Assembly: GCA_030038645.1 (NCBI GenBank)
Contig: JASHSR010000169.1
Span: forward strand, 1-6,840
From: Gammaproteobacteria bacterium
GTDB lineage: Bacteria; Pseudomonadota; Gammaproteobacteria; Steroidobacterales; Steroidobacteraceae
Reading direction: 5' to 3'
DNA length: 6,840 nt
Shown here: positions 1 through 6,452 of the stretch, piece by piece
How positions within the stretch are numbered: the stretch's first letter is position 1
How the letters are laid out: every line of letters starts with the position of its first letter
Position numbers and translations under genes: made by a program
The notes under the pieces: model-generated
Told to the model about the DNA's origin: nothing
Seen by the model: the letters and a program-made list of their open reading frames with translations, nothing else
The model's database searches: none

Positions 1-179
1 TCGGCCAGCATCTGTTGCAGGAAGGTGGTTTTGCCCGTGCGGCGCATACCGACGATCGCGTGCGCCTTGCCCCGTATCGGGGCTAATCGAGCATCCCGCC
101 GTGTGAAGGGTACTACAGAGGAGGACGACGGATTCAGGGCGGCGTTCAGCCGCTCCTCGAGCACGGGGTGGAGGGGCAT
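1..179 (-). CDS. P-loop ATPase of the AAA_14/DUF4143 type, N-terminal part only
   Basis: This is the first 59 codons of a leftward gene that continues past the left edge. The translation begins MPLHPVLEERLNAALNP. It reaches a clear Walker A loop, GMRRTGKTT, at residues 44-52, preceded by RGKAHAIV, which reads as the beta strand leading into a P-loop. The short lead-in and the G-x-R-R-x-G-K-T loop are typical of bacterial ATPases with an AAA_14 core and a DUF4143 C-terminus, often found singly in accessory regions with unknown function. ATG at 179 is chosen because no Shine-Dalgarno sequence is present and a TATTAT hexamer lies seven bases upstream, which suits a leaderless message. The frame stays open upstream to about 387, but that part resembles nothing I know. 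Walker B and the C-terminal domain are not visible, so other P-loop families remain possible. Confidence 0.72.
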   Translation of the reverse strand, partial: MPLHPVLEERLNAALNPSSSSVVPFTRRDARLAPIRGKAHAIVGMRRTGKTTFLQQMLA

Positions 180-186
180 GGGGCAA

Positions 187-192
187 ATAATA
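187..192 (-). promoter_or_regulatory. -10 element of a probable leaderless promoter
   Basis: Read on the minus strand, TATTAT ends seven bases before the ATG of the left-edge ATPase. Transcription would then begin at or next to the start codon. No ribosome binding site is visible in front of that ATG, and no good -35 hexamer sits 16-18 bases upstream (the best is TTTATT or CTTTAT). The surrounding bases 185-235 are much richer in A and T than the genes. Confidence 0.4.
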
Positions 193-216
193 GCAGAATC
201 TGGTCCTAAATAAAGG

Positions 217-235
217 CAATATCTCATTGATATTG
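217..235. promoter_or_regulatory. Inverted repeat, possible operator of the left-edge ATPase
   Basis: CAATATC and GATATTG are perfect 7-bp arms separated by TCATT. If transcription starts at the ATPase ATG, the repeat covers about -38 to -56. That is an activator-type position, or the site of a regulator bound just upstream of the -35 region. No run of T follows it on either strand, so it is not an obvious terminator. Confidence 0.35.
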
Positions 236-463
236 GATCTGAATGGAGGCCAGTATGTCGACACGTCAACCTCCCTGCGCTGATCAACATCGTTCCGCAC
301 ACCGGCTCGTCGAACACGAAGATCGCGTGTCCGTGTCGGCGTTCGTTGCCGTCCTTGCGTTGCACGTGCAAGAGGGGTGTTTGGTTTCAAGGTACATTCG
401 CGCACTCACTAGCTTGCCCCGGCGCCCCTGCCGCATCTCGACTTGCCTTTTCCCACAGTGGCC

Positions 464-493
464 ATAATCGGGTGTAATCGGGTATTATTGGGT
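464..493. repeat. Three tandem 10-bp repeats upstream of fic
   Basis: Three consecutive decamers are seen: ATAATCGGGT (464-473), GTAATCGGGT (474-483) and ATTATTGGGT (484-493). A partial echo, GGAATCGG, follows at 496-503. A 10-bp period puts every copy on the same face of the helix, as expected for cooperative protein binding. The third copy overlaps the TATTAT hexamer at 483-488, the best -10 candidate for fic, so a bound protein would probably repress. The fic product has a C-terminal winged-helix domain and is one candidate for the binding protein; this is inference. Confidence 0.6.
483..488 (+). promoter_or_regulatory. Candidate -10 element of fic
   Basis: TATTAT lies 31 bases before the GTG start of fic, inside the tandem repeats. 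No good -35 hexamer is seen at the usual distance (460-465 reads GGCCAT), so the promoter would be weak or need help. AGGA at 506-509, ten bases before the GTG, is the likely ribosome binding site. Confidence 0.3.
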
Positions 494-519
494 ACGGAAT
501 CGGATAGGACGGCACCTCC

Positions 520-1575
520 GTGCAGGAGCCCAAGCTCACCCTCGGTCCAGACCTCGTACGGCTCGTCGCTGAAATCGATGAGTTCAAAGGGAGATGGGAG
601 GCGCTGAGAACGCTCTCGCCGGACCGACTCGGTGCGCTCCGCAAGGTGGCGATCATCGAAAGCATCGGCTCCTCGACGCGCATCGAGGGGGCGAAGCTTT
701 CGGACGCGGAGGTCGAAGACCTGCTCTCGCGGGCGATCTCCATGCAGTCGTTCAGGACCCGCGATGAGCAGGAAGTCGCAGGCTACGCGGAAGCGATGGA
801 CCTCGTATTCGAGGCCTATGCGGACATGCGCCTCACGGAGAACCATATCCGCCAGCTGCACCAGCGCCTGCTGCGTCACAGCGACAAGGACGAGCGCCAT
901 CGCGGTTCCTACAAAACCCTCTCCAATAATGTCGTGGCGTTCGACGGGGACGGGCGGGAGATCGGTGTCGTTTTCGAGACGACCTCTCCGTTCGATACGC
1001 CGCGCGAGATGGAGTCGCTCGTCGCCTGGGCGCGCAAAGCACTCGACGAGGAAGCGATGCACCCGCTCCTCATCATCGCCGTCTTTGTCGTGATGTTTCT
1101 CGCAATCCATCCTTTTCAGGATGGAAATGGGCGACTGTCTCGCGTGCTCACCACGCTCCTTTTGCTGCGAGCCGACTATGCCTATGTGCCGTACGCGTCG
1201 CTCGAGCGTGTGATCGAGGACAACAAGGATCTGTACTACAAGGCGCTCCGGCGTACGCAGATAACTCTCAAGAGCGAAACGCCGGATTGGGAACCGTGGA
1301 TTGGATTCTTCCTGCGCTGCCTCAAGAAGCAGAAGGATAGTCTTGCGACGCAACTGGACGGTGAGCGAATGGCTCAGCATGGCGAGGCCGATTTGCCGGA
1401 GCTATCGCTCAAAGTCATCGAGGCGTTGCGGTCGAAAGGACGTTTGACGATCACACAGCTTGTGTCAATCACCGGTGCGAATCGGAATACACTGAAAGTG
1501 CGCCTCCGCGAACTGGTTATAGCGGGACGCGTGCGGCGACGTGGCAAGGCGCGCGCCACATGGTATTCGCTGTAA
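520..1575 (+). CDS. Class II Fic family protein with C-terminal winged helix
   Basis: This is a 351-residue Fic-domain protein. Fic enzymes usually transfer AMP from ATP to a hydroxyl side chain of a target protein, and some remove it. The catalytic loop HPFQDGNGRLSR is complete at residues 197-208, with H197, the acidic D201 and the phosphate-binding GNGR. The inhibitory helix motif S-x-x-x-E-G is at residues 52-57 (STRIEG), N-terminal to the Fic fold, which defines class II. Its E56 would block productive ATP binding, so the protein carries its own antitoxin-like switch. Residues about 293-351 form a winged helix-turn-helix (TITQLVSITGANRNTLKVRL), suggesting DNA binding. The start is GTG at 520, with AGGA ten bases upstream. 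Tandem 10-bp repeats sit in the promoter, suggesting autoregulation. The gene stands alone and looks intact. The target protein cannot be read from the sequence. Confidence 0.93.
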   Translation: MQEPKLTLGPDLVRLVAEIDEFKGRWEALRTLSPDRLGALRKVAIIESIGSSTRIEGAKLSDAEVEDLLSRAISMQSFRTRDEQEVAGYAEAMDLVFEAYADMRLTENHIRQLHQRLLRHSDKDERHRGSYKTLSNNVVAFDGDGREIGVVFETTSPFDTPREMESLVAWARKALDEEAMHPLLIIAVFVVMFLAIHPFQDGNGRLSRVLTTLLLLRADYAYVPYASLERVIEDNKDLYYKALRRTQITLKSETPDWEPWIGFFLRCLKKQKDSLATQLDGERMAQHGEADLPELSLKVIEALRSKGRLTITQLVSITGANRNTLKVRLRELVIAGRVRRRGKARATWYSL

Positions 1576-1599
1576 GCACGGCATTTTTTGCCCTTCCCG

Positions 1600-1671
1600 G
1601 GCACGGACTGGTTCCGGGCGCAGGGACGAGGGCACCAAACACAAGTCAACGCCTGGCTCCAGGCGCATGTC
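1600..1671 (+). pseudogene. BrnA/DUF4415-like antitoxin, C-terminal remnant
   Basis: Beginning 24 bases after the fic stop and in the same frame, the translation reads WFRAQGRGHQTQVNAWLQAH. This closely follows the C-terminal ribbon-helix-helix of BrnA-type (DUF4415) antitoxins, whose usual form is roughly W-F-x-x-x-G-x-G-Y-Q-T-R-x-N-x-x-L-R-x-x-V. In intact members this module binds DNA and dimerises, while the preceding N-terminal part neutralises the BrnT RNase. Here that N-terminal part is missing: fic lies directly in front and there is no BrnT gene. After about residue 24 the similarity ends where the opposite-strand DUF1016 slice begins. The only nearby start is a TTG at 1588. I read it as a dead fragment; the match rests on one short motif. 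Confidence 0.45.
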
Positions 1672-1754
1672 ATCGATGCGGACAATGTCGGCGAGATGTG
1701 TCCAGGAAAGACACAAGATCTTCTCCGCCGCCAGCGGTACGGGTCCGTTCGCTA

Positions 1755-2874
<1,120 letters not shown>

Positions 2875-3057
2875 CTAAAGAAGCATCTTGTCCGCGCGGA
2901 CGAACGTCCCTCGCGTTGGCCACTTGGGGCAGAGCGCTTCCACGACGGCCATCAGGTCGTCGAGTGTCCGATAGGGGTCCTCCGGAGCGGTAACGGGTAC
3001 GTGAACACCGCCGTCTCCGGCGATGGGCAGGTCAAGCGGTGTCTCGAAGGAGCTCAT
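2875..3057 (-). CDS. Small 60-residue protein coupled to the nucleotidyltransferase
   Basis: This short gene starts at ATG 3057, inside the 3' end of the nucleotidyltransferase gene, and overlaps it by 26 bases, so translational coupling is likely. The 60-residue product opens MSSFETPLDLP. It has a Gly/Pro-rich middle, then DPYRTLDDLMAVVEALCPKW, and ends in TFVRADKMLL. The helix LDDLMAVVEAL followed by C-P-x-W-P looks like a conserved core rather than random frame. I have an impression of similar small proteins beside AbiEii-like genes, but cannot confirm it. No signal peptide or membrane segment is present. In a two-gene module of this kind the small partner could be an antitoxin or accessory subunit; this is inference. 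The frame extends upstream to 3132, but that part lies deep in the neighbour and reads as noise. Confidence 0.6.
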   Translation of the reverse strand: MSSFETPLDLPIAGDGGVHVPVTAPEDPYRTLDDLMAVVEALCPKWPTRGTFVRADKMLL

Positions 3058-3568
3058 CGAGCAATGAATCCCGGTCAAACAAATGAAAGTACTCGCGCAC
3101 CTCCGCCATGTCCATTTTGGCACGATTGGCACGCAACAAAGCCCGGATGTCTTCCAAATCCTGGGTGCGGCGCGGATCGTTCACCCAACCTTGAAGCTTG
3201 AAGCCGATCAGGCCCTCCGTGCTGATCACGCGCAGGTCACCGAGGGAGGTCTTCAGTTCTGCCGCTCCCGCCAGCAGGCGCCGGGCGATCGGCCGACGGG
3301 CGTAGAGTAGATCGACACGCTCATCGCCGCGGACATAGTTGGCGGCGTCGGAACTGCGGTGCAGGCAACGGTAGCCGAGCTCGAGGAGCTTACTGTCGAC
3401 TTCGTCAGCTTTTCCTAAGTCCGTGAGCAGGTCGACGTCCTGTGTGGCACGGATTACGTTGTAAGGAGCGAGGGCGAGGCCCCCGATCAGCGCATAGGAT
3501 GCGCCGACCCGCCGCAGAGCTTCGGTGACCTCGGCGATCTGCTTGCCGAGTCGAGATATCGGGCTCAC
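3032..3568 (-). CDS. AbiEii-like nucleotidyltransferase (toxin-type)
   Basis: This 178-residue protein has the polymerase-beta-type nucleotidyltransferase core seen in AbiEii/MNT-like toxins. G-G is at residues 29-30 (YALIGGLAL), followed by TQDVDLL with metal-binding D44 and D46, and a third acidic residue, D86, in RVDLLYA. K124 in GFKLQGW and RRTQDLEDI at 133-141 match the later conserved lysine and D-x-x-D-I motif of the AbiEii group. Family members transfer nucleotides to tRNA or protein targets, and many form toxin-antitoxin or abortive-infection pairs. The start is GTG at 3568, with AGGA seven bases upstream. The usual AbiEi-type winged-helix antitoxin is not next to it; instead a 60-residue gene overlaps its 3' end. 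All catalytic positions appear intact. The target and the toxicity are unknown. Confidence 0.85.
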   Translation of the reverse strand: MSPISRLGKQIAEVTEALRRVGASYALIGGLALAPYNVIRATQDVDLLTDLGKADEVDSKLLELGYRCLHRSSDAANYVRGDERVDLLYARRPIARRLLAGAAELKTSLGDLRVISTEGLIGFKLQGWVNDPRRTQDLEDIRALLRANRAKMDMAEVREYFHLFDRDSLLDELLRDTA

Positions 3569-3680
3569 GTCACGTTCCTGCCGAGCTCACGTTGGGAGCC
3601 TGATCGGGGGAGATAACGGGGTATGAACGGTTGGCCGCCACGCTATCACATTGTCGGCCTTCGATAGACCATGCGAGCGA

Positions 3681-3709
3681 TTGGCGCCACTCGGTTACTG
3701 GCTTACAAT
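3681..3709 (+). promoter_or_regulatory. Sigma-70-like promoter of the ATPase gene
   Basis: TTGGCG at 3681-3686 and TACAAT at 3704-3709 are separated by 17 bases. The -10 matches the consensus at five of six positions and the -35 at four. Transcription would begin near 3716, giving a leader of about 35 bases. No strong ribosome binding site precedes the ATG at 3751 (AGG at 3740-3742 is the best). Confidence 0.5.
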
Positions 3710-3745
3710 AGCCTGATCTTAAATAACCTACTCTAGATTAGGCTA
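3709..3745. promoter_or_regulatory. Inverted repeat across the ATPase transcription start, likely operator
   Basis: TAGCCTGATCT (3709-3719) and AGATTAGGCTA (3735-3745) are 11-bp arms with a single mismatch, separated by 15 bases. The left arm begins at the last base of the -10 element and covers the predicted transcription start. The right arm ends five bases before the start codon. A dimeric repressor here would block transcription. In RNA the arms could also pair (the mismatch becomes a G-U or A-C pair depending on strand) and hide the start codon. The regulator is not identified. Confidence 0.5.
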
Positions 3746-3750
3746 AATGT

Positions 3751-5196
3751 ATGTTCATCGGGCGTCACCATGAGCTTGAAACTTTGCGGCAGGAGCTCAC
3801 GTCTTCCCGTGCCTCGCTCGTCATCGTCTACGGCCGCCGCCGCGTGGGGAAGTCCACCCTGATTCGGGAAGCCGCCAAGGATCAACTTCATATATTTTAC
3901 CAGGCGACCAGGGTTACCTCCTCCTTGAATCTCGAAGCCTTCAAGGCCGAGATTGCTCGCACGCTTGGCCCGGATGAGCTTCTCGCGGGCATAGGCGACT
4001 GGTTGTCAGCGCTGCATTACGTTGCGCGTGCCGCCGAGCGCCGGCGCGGCTTGATCGTTATGCTGGACGAGTTCCCGTACCTCGTCGACAGCGACTCGGC
4101 CCTGCCATCCATCGTGCAGAAATTCTGGGACTCTGGAGCGCCTGGGACAGGCAATCTCAAGCTGCTGCTCTGCGGCTCACTGATATCTCAAATGGAAGAG
4201 CTCTTGGCCGAACGCAACCCTCTTTACGGCCGCAAGACCCTCACGCTGCAGCTGGCTCCCCTGGCCCTGCGCGACGCGGTGCAGTTCGTCCCCCGCTACC
4301 GGCCCGATGACAAGCTGGTCACCTATGGCATATTCGGCGGCGTGCCCTTCTACTTGCAGCTCGTGGATCGGGAGGCGAGCCTTCGGGACAATGTCACCAG
4401 ACTGCTGCTGGGCCAGGCGGGAAGCTTGGCCGATGAGCCGGTCGTTCTCCTACAATCCGAGCTGCGGGAAATTCCCCGCTACGCCAGCATCCTGGCCGCG
4501 ATCGCAGACGGCTGTACCAAATACGGGGAAATCGTCGGCAGAGTGAGAGACATTGGCGGCTCAAAGGCGCTTGGACCCTACTTGGAGAAGCTGCGGCGAA
4601 TGCGCTTGATCCGCAGCGTCCGGTCGATGGATGCTGCTCCGAAGGAGCGCGATCGCCGCTATTTCATTGCCGACCCTCTGATGGCATTCTGGCATCAGTT
4701 TGTATGGCCGAATCTATCCAGTATCGCGCAGGGCTTCGGCGCTGACGTTTGGACACACCAGATCACCCCTCGGCTCGACGGATTCATGGGGGGCATGTTC
4801 GAGGAGATGTGCCGCGAGCACGCTCTACGATACGCCCAGGAGCATTTCGCAGCGCCTGCGCAAGAAGTGGGTCAGATATGGCATGCTGATTACGACATCG
4901 ACATCGCCGGGCGACTGCTGGACGGGTCGATGCTCTACGGCGAATGCAAATGGTGGAGGGGTCTCGTCGGGGAGAACGTCCTCGATGAGCTCATCGAGCG
5001 CGCAACGCGGACCGAGTACGGTCGCGGCAACAATAGGCGGCAATTCGTCCTGTACGCCAGGAAAGGTTTCACCGCAGGGCTGCGAAGGCGCGCAGCCACG
5101 CAGCGTGGGATACTTCTGCATACACCCCAAACGATGCTCCGTGCCATAGGACCACGCGCCGGGTCTCGAAAGAGGGCGGCTCGTGTTCGCCGCTAA
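3751..5196 (+). CDS. AAA-type ATPase (ATPase_2) with DUF234 nuclease-like C-terminus
   Basis: This 481-residue cytoplasmic protein begins MFIGRHHELETL, the standard opening of the archaeal-type ATPase family (ATPase_2). Walker A is GRRRVGKST at residues 28-36. Walker B is LIVMLDEF at 101-108 with D106 and E107, and a sensor-1-like LLLCGS is at 138-143. A winged-helix segment follows at about 240-295. Residues about 305-460 match DUF234: RYFIADPLMAFW, then FEEMCREHA at 350-358. Then come D382/D384 and GECKW with E398 and K400, forming a PD-(D/E)xK-like nuclease signature. Length is normal for the family. The basic tail (RKRAARVRR) may be a local extension. Members are usually solitary and of unknown role, with defence or toxin roles often suspected. 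The gene is divergent from a nucleotidyltransferase operon and ends 18 bases before aguA. Confidence 0.92.
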   Translation: MFIGRHHELETLRQELTSSRASLVIVYGRRRVGKSTLIREAAKDQLHIFYQATRVTSSLNLEAFKAEIARTLGPDELLAGIGDWLSALHYVARAAERRRGLIVMLDEFPYLVDSDSALPSIVQKFWDSGAPGTGNLKLLLCGSLISQMEELLAERNPLYGRKTLTLQLAPLALRDAVQFVPRYRPDDKLVTYGIFGGVPFYLQLVDREASLRDNVTRLLLGQAGSLADEPVVLLQSELREIPRYASILAAIADGCTKYGEIVGRVRDIGGSKALGPYLEKLRRMRLIRSVRSMDAAPKERDRRYFIADPLMAFWHQFVWPNLSSIAQGFGADVWTHQITPRLDGFMGGMFEEMCREHALRYAQEHFAAPAQEVGQIWHADYDIDIAGRLLDGSMLYGECKWWRGLVGENVLDELIERATRTEYGRGNNRRQFVLYARKGFTAGLRRRAATQRGILLHTPQTMLRAIGPRAGSRKRAARVRR

Positions 5197-5214
5197 CGAG
5201 GTCGGAGTTCAACG

Positions 5215-6345
5215 ATGTCCCGCACCCTCGAGAGCACCCCCACCGCCGACGGATTCTGGATGCCGAGCGAGCTCGAGCCACACGCGGGATGCTGGATGCT
5301 CTGGCCCGAGCGGCCGGACAACTGGCGGGAGGCAGCGCAGCCGGCACAGCGGGCCTGCGCGGCTCTCGCCGCGGCCATCTCGCGATTCGAGCCGGTCACG
5401 GTGGGAGTCTCCGCGCCGCAATTCGACCACGCGCGCGCGCTGCTGACTCACGAGGTGAGAGTCGTCGAGATGTCTCACGACGACTGCTGGATCAGGGACG
5501 TGGGTCCGACTTTCGTGGTGAATGCGTACGGCGACCGCCGCGGCGTCGACTGGCGTTTCAATGCCTGGGGCGGGCTCGACGGCGGCCTGTACTTCCCCTG
5601 GGATCAGGACGAGCGAGTGGCGCGCAAGGTGCTCGAGCTCGAGGGCTGCGACCGTTACGCGGCCCCGCTCGTCAACGAAGGCGGAGCGATCCACGTCGAT
5701 GGCGAGGGGACGGCGCTCGTCACCGAGGAATGCCTGCTCAATCCCAACCGCAATCCGAGATTGCGCCGCGCCGATATCGAGCGGCACCTCAAAGCCTATC
5801 TCGGCGTGAGCGTCGTCATCTGGCTCGGCAAGGGCGTGCCCTACGACGAGACGAGCGGCCACATCGACAACCTCGCCTGCTTCGTCCGGCCCGGTGAGAT
5901 CGCTCTCACGTGGACCGACGATCGTCGCGATCCGCAGCACGCCGTGTCTCGGGACGCGCTCGATCGCCTGCTCGATGCCCGCGATGCGCGCGGGCGGCGT
6001 TTCAACGTGCACAAGCTTCCCATGCCGGGACCGCTCGCGATCACCAGGAAAGAGGCGGCCGGCGTCGTACCGCACCAGGGAACGAAGCGCAGGCGGGCGG
6101 GGGATAGGCTCGCGGCGAGCTACATCAATTTCTATGCCGCGAACGACGGCATCGTGATGCCTCTGCTCGATCGCCGCACCGACCGGACAGCGGCCGCGAG
6201 GCTCAGGCGGCTGTTCCCGGGCCGCCGGGTCGTGGGCGTTCCCGCGCGCGAGTTGCTCCTGGGCGGCGGCAACGTCCACTGCCTCACGCAGCAGGTGCCC
6301 GCCATTGGCAAGCGGCGCCGGCCTGCGGGTAGAGCCCGCGCCTAG
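5215..6345 (+). CDS. aguA: Agmatine deiminase
   Basis: This 376-residue enzyme hydrolyses agmatine to N-carbamoylputrescine and ammonia, a step of putrescine synthesis from arginine. It belongs to the peptidyl-arginine-deiminase fold family. Family signatures appear in order: DGFWMPSELEPH near the N-terminus, DDCWIRDVGP at residues 89-98, VNEGGAIHVDGEGT at 153-166, ETSGHIDNLACFV at 212-224, and GGGNVHCLTQQVP at 350-362 with nucleophile C356. D90 and H216 correspond to the expected catalytic acidic and histidine residues. Length is typical. The ATG at 5215 has GGAG seven bases upstream. No own promoter is evident in the 18 bases after the ATPase stop, so read-through from the ATPase promoter or a promoter inside that gene is likely. 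The usual partner aguB (N-carbamoylputrescine amidase) is not in the window. Confidence 0.95.
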   Translation: MSRTLESTPTADGFWMPSELEPHAGCWMLWPERPDNWREAAQPAQRACAALAAAISRFEPVTVGVSAPQFDHARALLTHEVRVVEMSHDDCWIRDVGPTFVVNAYGDRRGVDWRFNAWGGLDGGLYFPWDQDERVARKVLELEGCDRYAAPLVNEGGAIHVDGEGTALVTEECLLNPNRNPRLRRADIERHLKAYLGVSVVIWLGKGVPYDETSGHIDNLACFVRPGEIALTWTDDRRDPQHAVSRDALDRLLDARDARGRRFNVHKLPMPGPLAITRKEAAGVVPHQGTKRRRAGDRLAASYINFYAANDGIVMPLLDRRTDRTAAARLRRLFPGRRVVGVPARELLLGGGNVHCLTQQVPAIGKRRRPAGRARA

Positions 6346-6391
6346 CGTCGGCTCCTTGCGAGGCAACGCCCGCGCTTCGCGTCAGCCTTCG

Positions 6392-6405
6392 GCGCGAGGC
6401 CGCGC
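6392..6405. other. Small GC-rich hairpin between convergent genes
   Basis: GCGCG and CGCGC form a 5-bp stem around AGGC in the 107-base gap between aguA and the TPR gene. It is followed closely by the palindrome at 6412-6425. There is no T-run on either strand, so it is at best a weak or factor-assisted termination structure. Confidence 0.25.
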
Positions 6406-6411
6406 TCGTCT

Positions 6412-6425
6412 CCGGCGGCCGCCGG
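6412..6425. repeat. Perfect 14-bp GC palindrome, possible bidirectional termination hairpin
   Basis: CCGGCGGCCGCCGG is its own reverse complement and can fold as a CCGGC/GCCGG stem with a GGCC loop on either strand. It lies between two convergent stop codons (6345 and 6453), where a shared terminator is expected. No T-run follows, and such palindromes arise easily in very GC-rich DNA. Confidence 0.3.
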
Positions 6426-6452
6426 CGCCCCGTGCCCAGGGCAACGCGGCGC

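Larger units (their letters stand above)
180..519. other. Gene-free spacer between the left ATPase and fic
   Basis: This stretch separates two divergent genes. The left 60 bases hold the putative ATPase promoter and inverted repeat, and the right 60 bases hold the fic repeats and start signals. The middle (about 240-460) is GC-rich. An open frame exists from 243 to 467 (+), and an open minus-strand frame continues into the ATPase. Neither translation resembles a known family or has a convincing start signal. The middle may be decayed coding DNA, but I cannot name a source. Confidence 0.5.
3569..3750. promoter_or_regulatory. Divergent intergenic control region
   Basis: These 182 bases separate the leftward nucleotidyltransferase operon from the rightward ATPase gene. 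The right third is AT-rich and holds the ATPase promoter and inverted repeat. On the left side AGGA precedes the nucleotidyltransferase GTG, and ACGTGA occurs twice within 20 bases of that start. I could not find a convincing leftward promoter; TTATCT at about 3605-3610 (minus strand) is a weak -10 candidate. Confidence 0.45.

Noticed and set aside
243..467. A 74-codon plus-strand frame in the spacer before fic.
   Set aside because: There is no ribosome binding site, no domain, and a composition like random GC-rich frame. The minus strand of the same stretch reads no better.
409..1380. Long open frame of 323 codons on the minus strand opposite fic.
   Set aside because: It mirrors the well-supported Fic gene, is rich in R, E and H runs typical of antisense GC-rich frames, and matches no family pattern.
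1581..1603. Possible terminator after fic: TGCCC-TTCCC-GGGCA hairpin next to six T.
   Set aside because: The T-run lies before the hairpin on the plus strand, and after the hairpin on the minus strand it reads as A, so neither direction gives a rho-independent terminator.
4981..4998. Perfect 18-bp palindrome CTCGATGAGCTCATCGAG inside the ATPase gene; the core GAGCTCATCGAGC recurs near 3051 and 6750.
   Set aside because: All three sites encode L-D-E-L in real genes, so shared codon choice around a SacI-like hexamer explains the recurrence.
5209..6366. Open frame of 385 codons on the minus strand covering all of aguA.
   Set aside because: It is an antisense shadow of a gene with complete catalytic motifs; its translation has no recognisable domain and no ribosome binding site.
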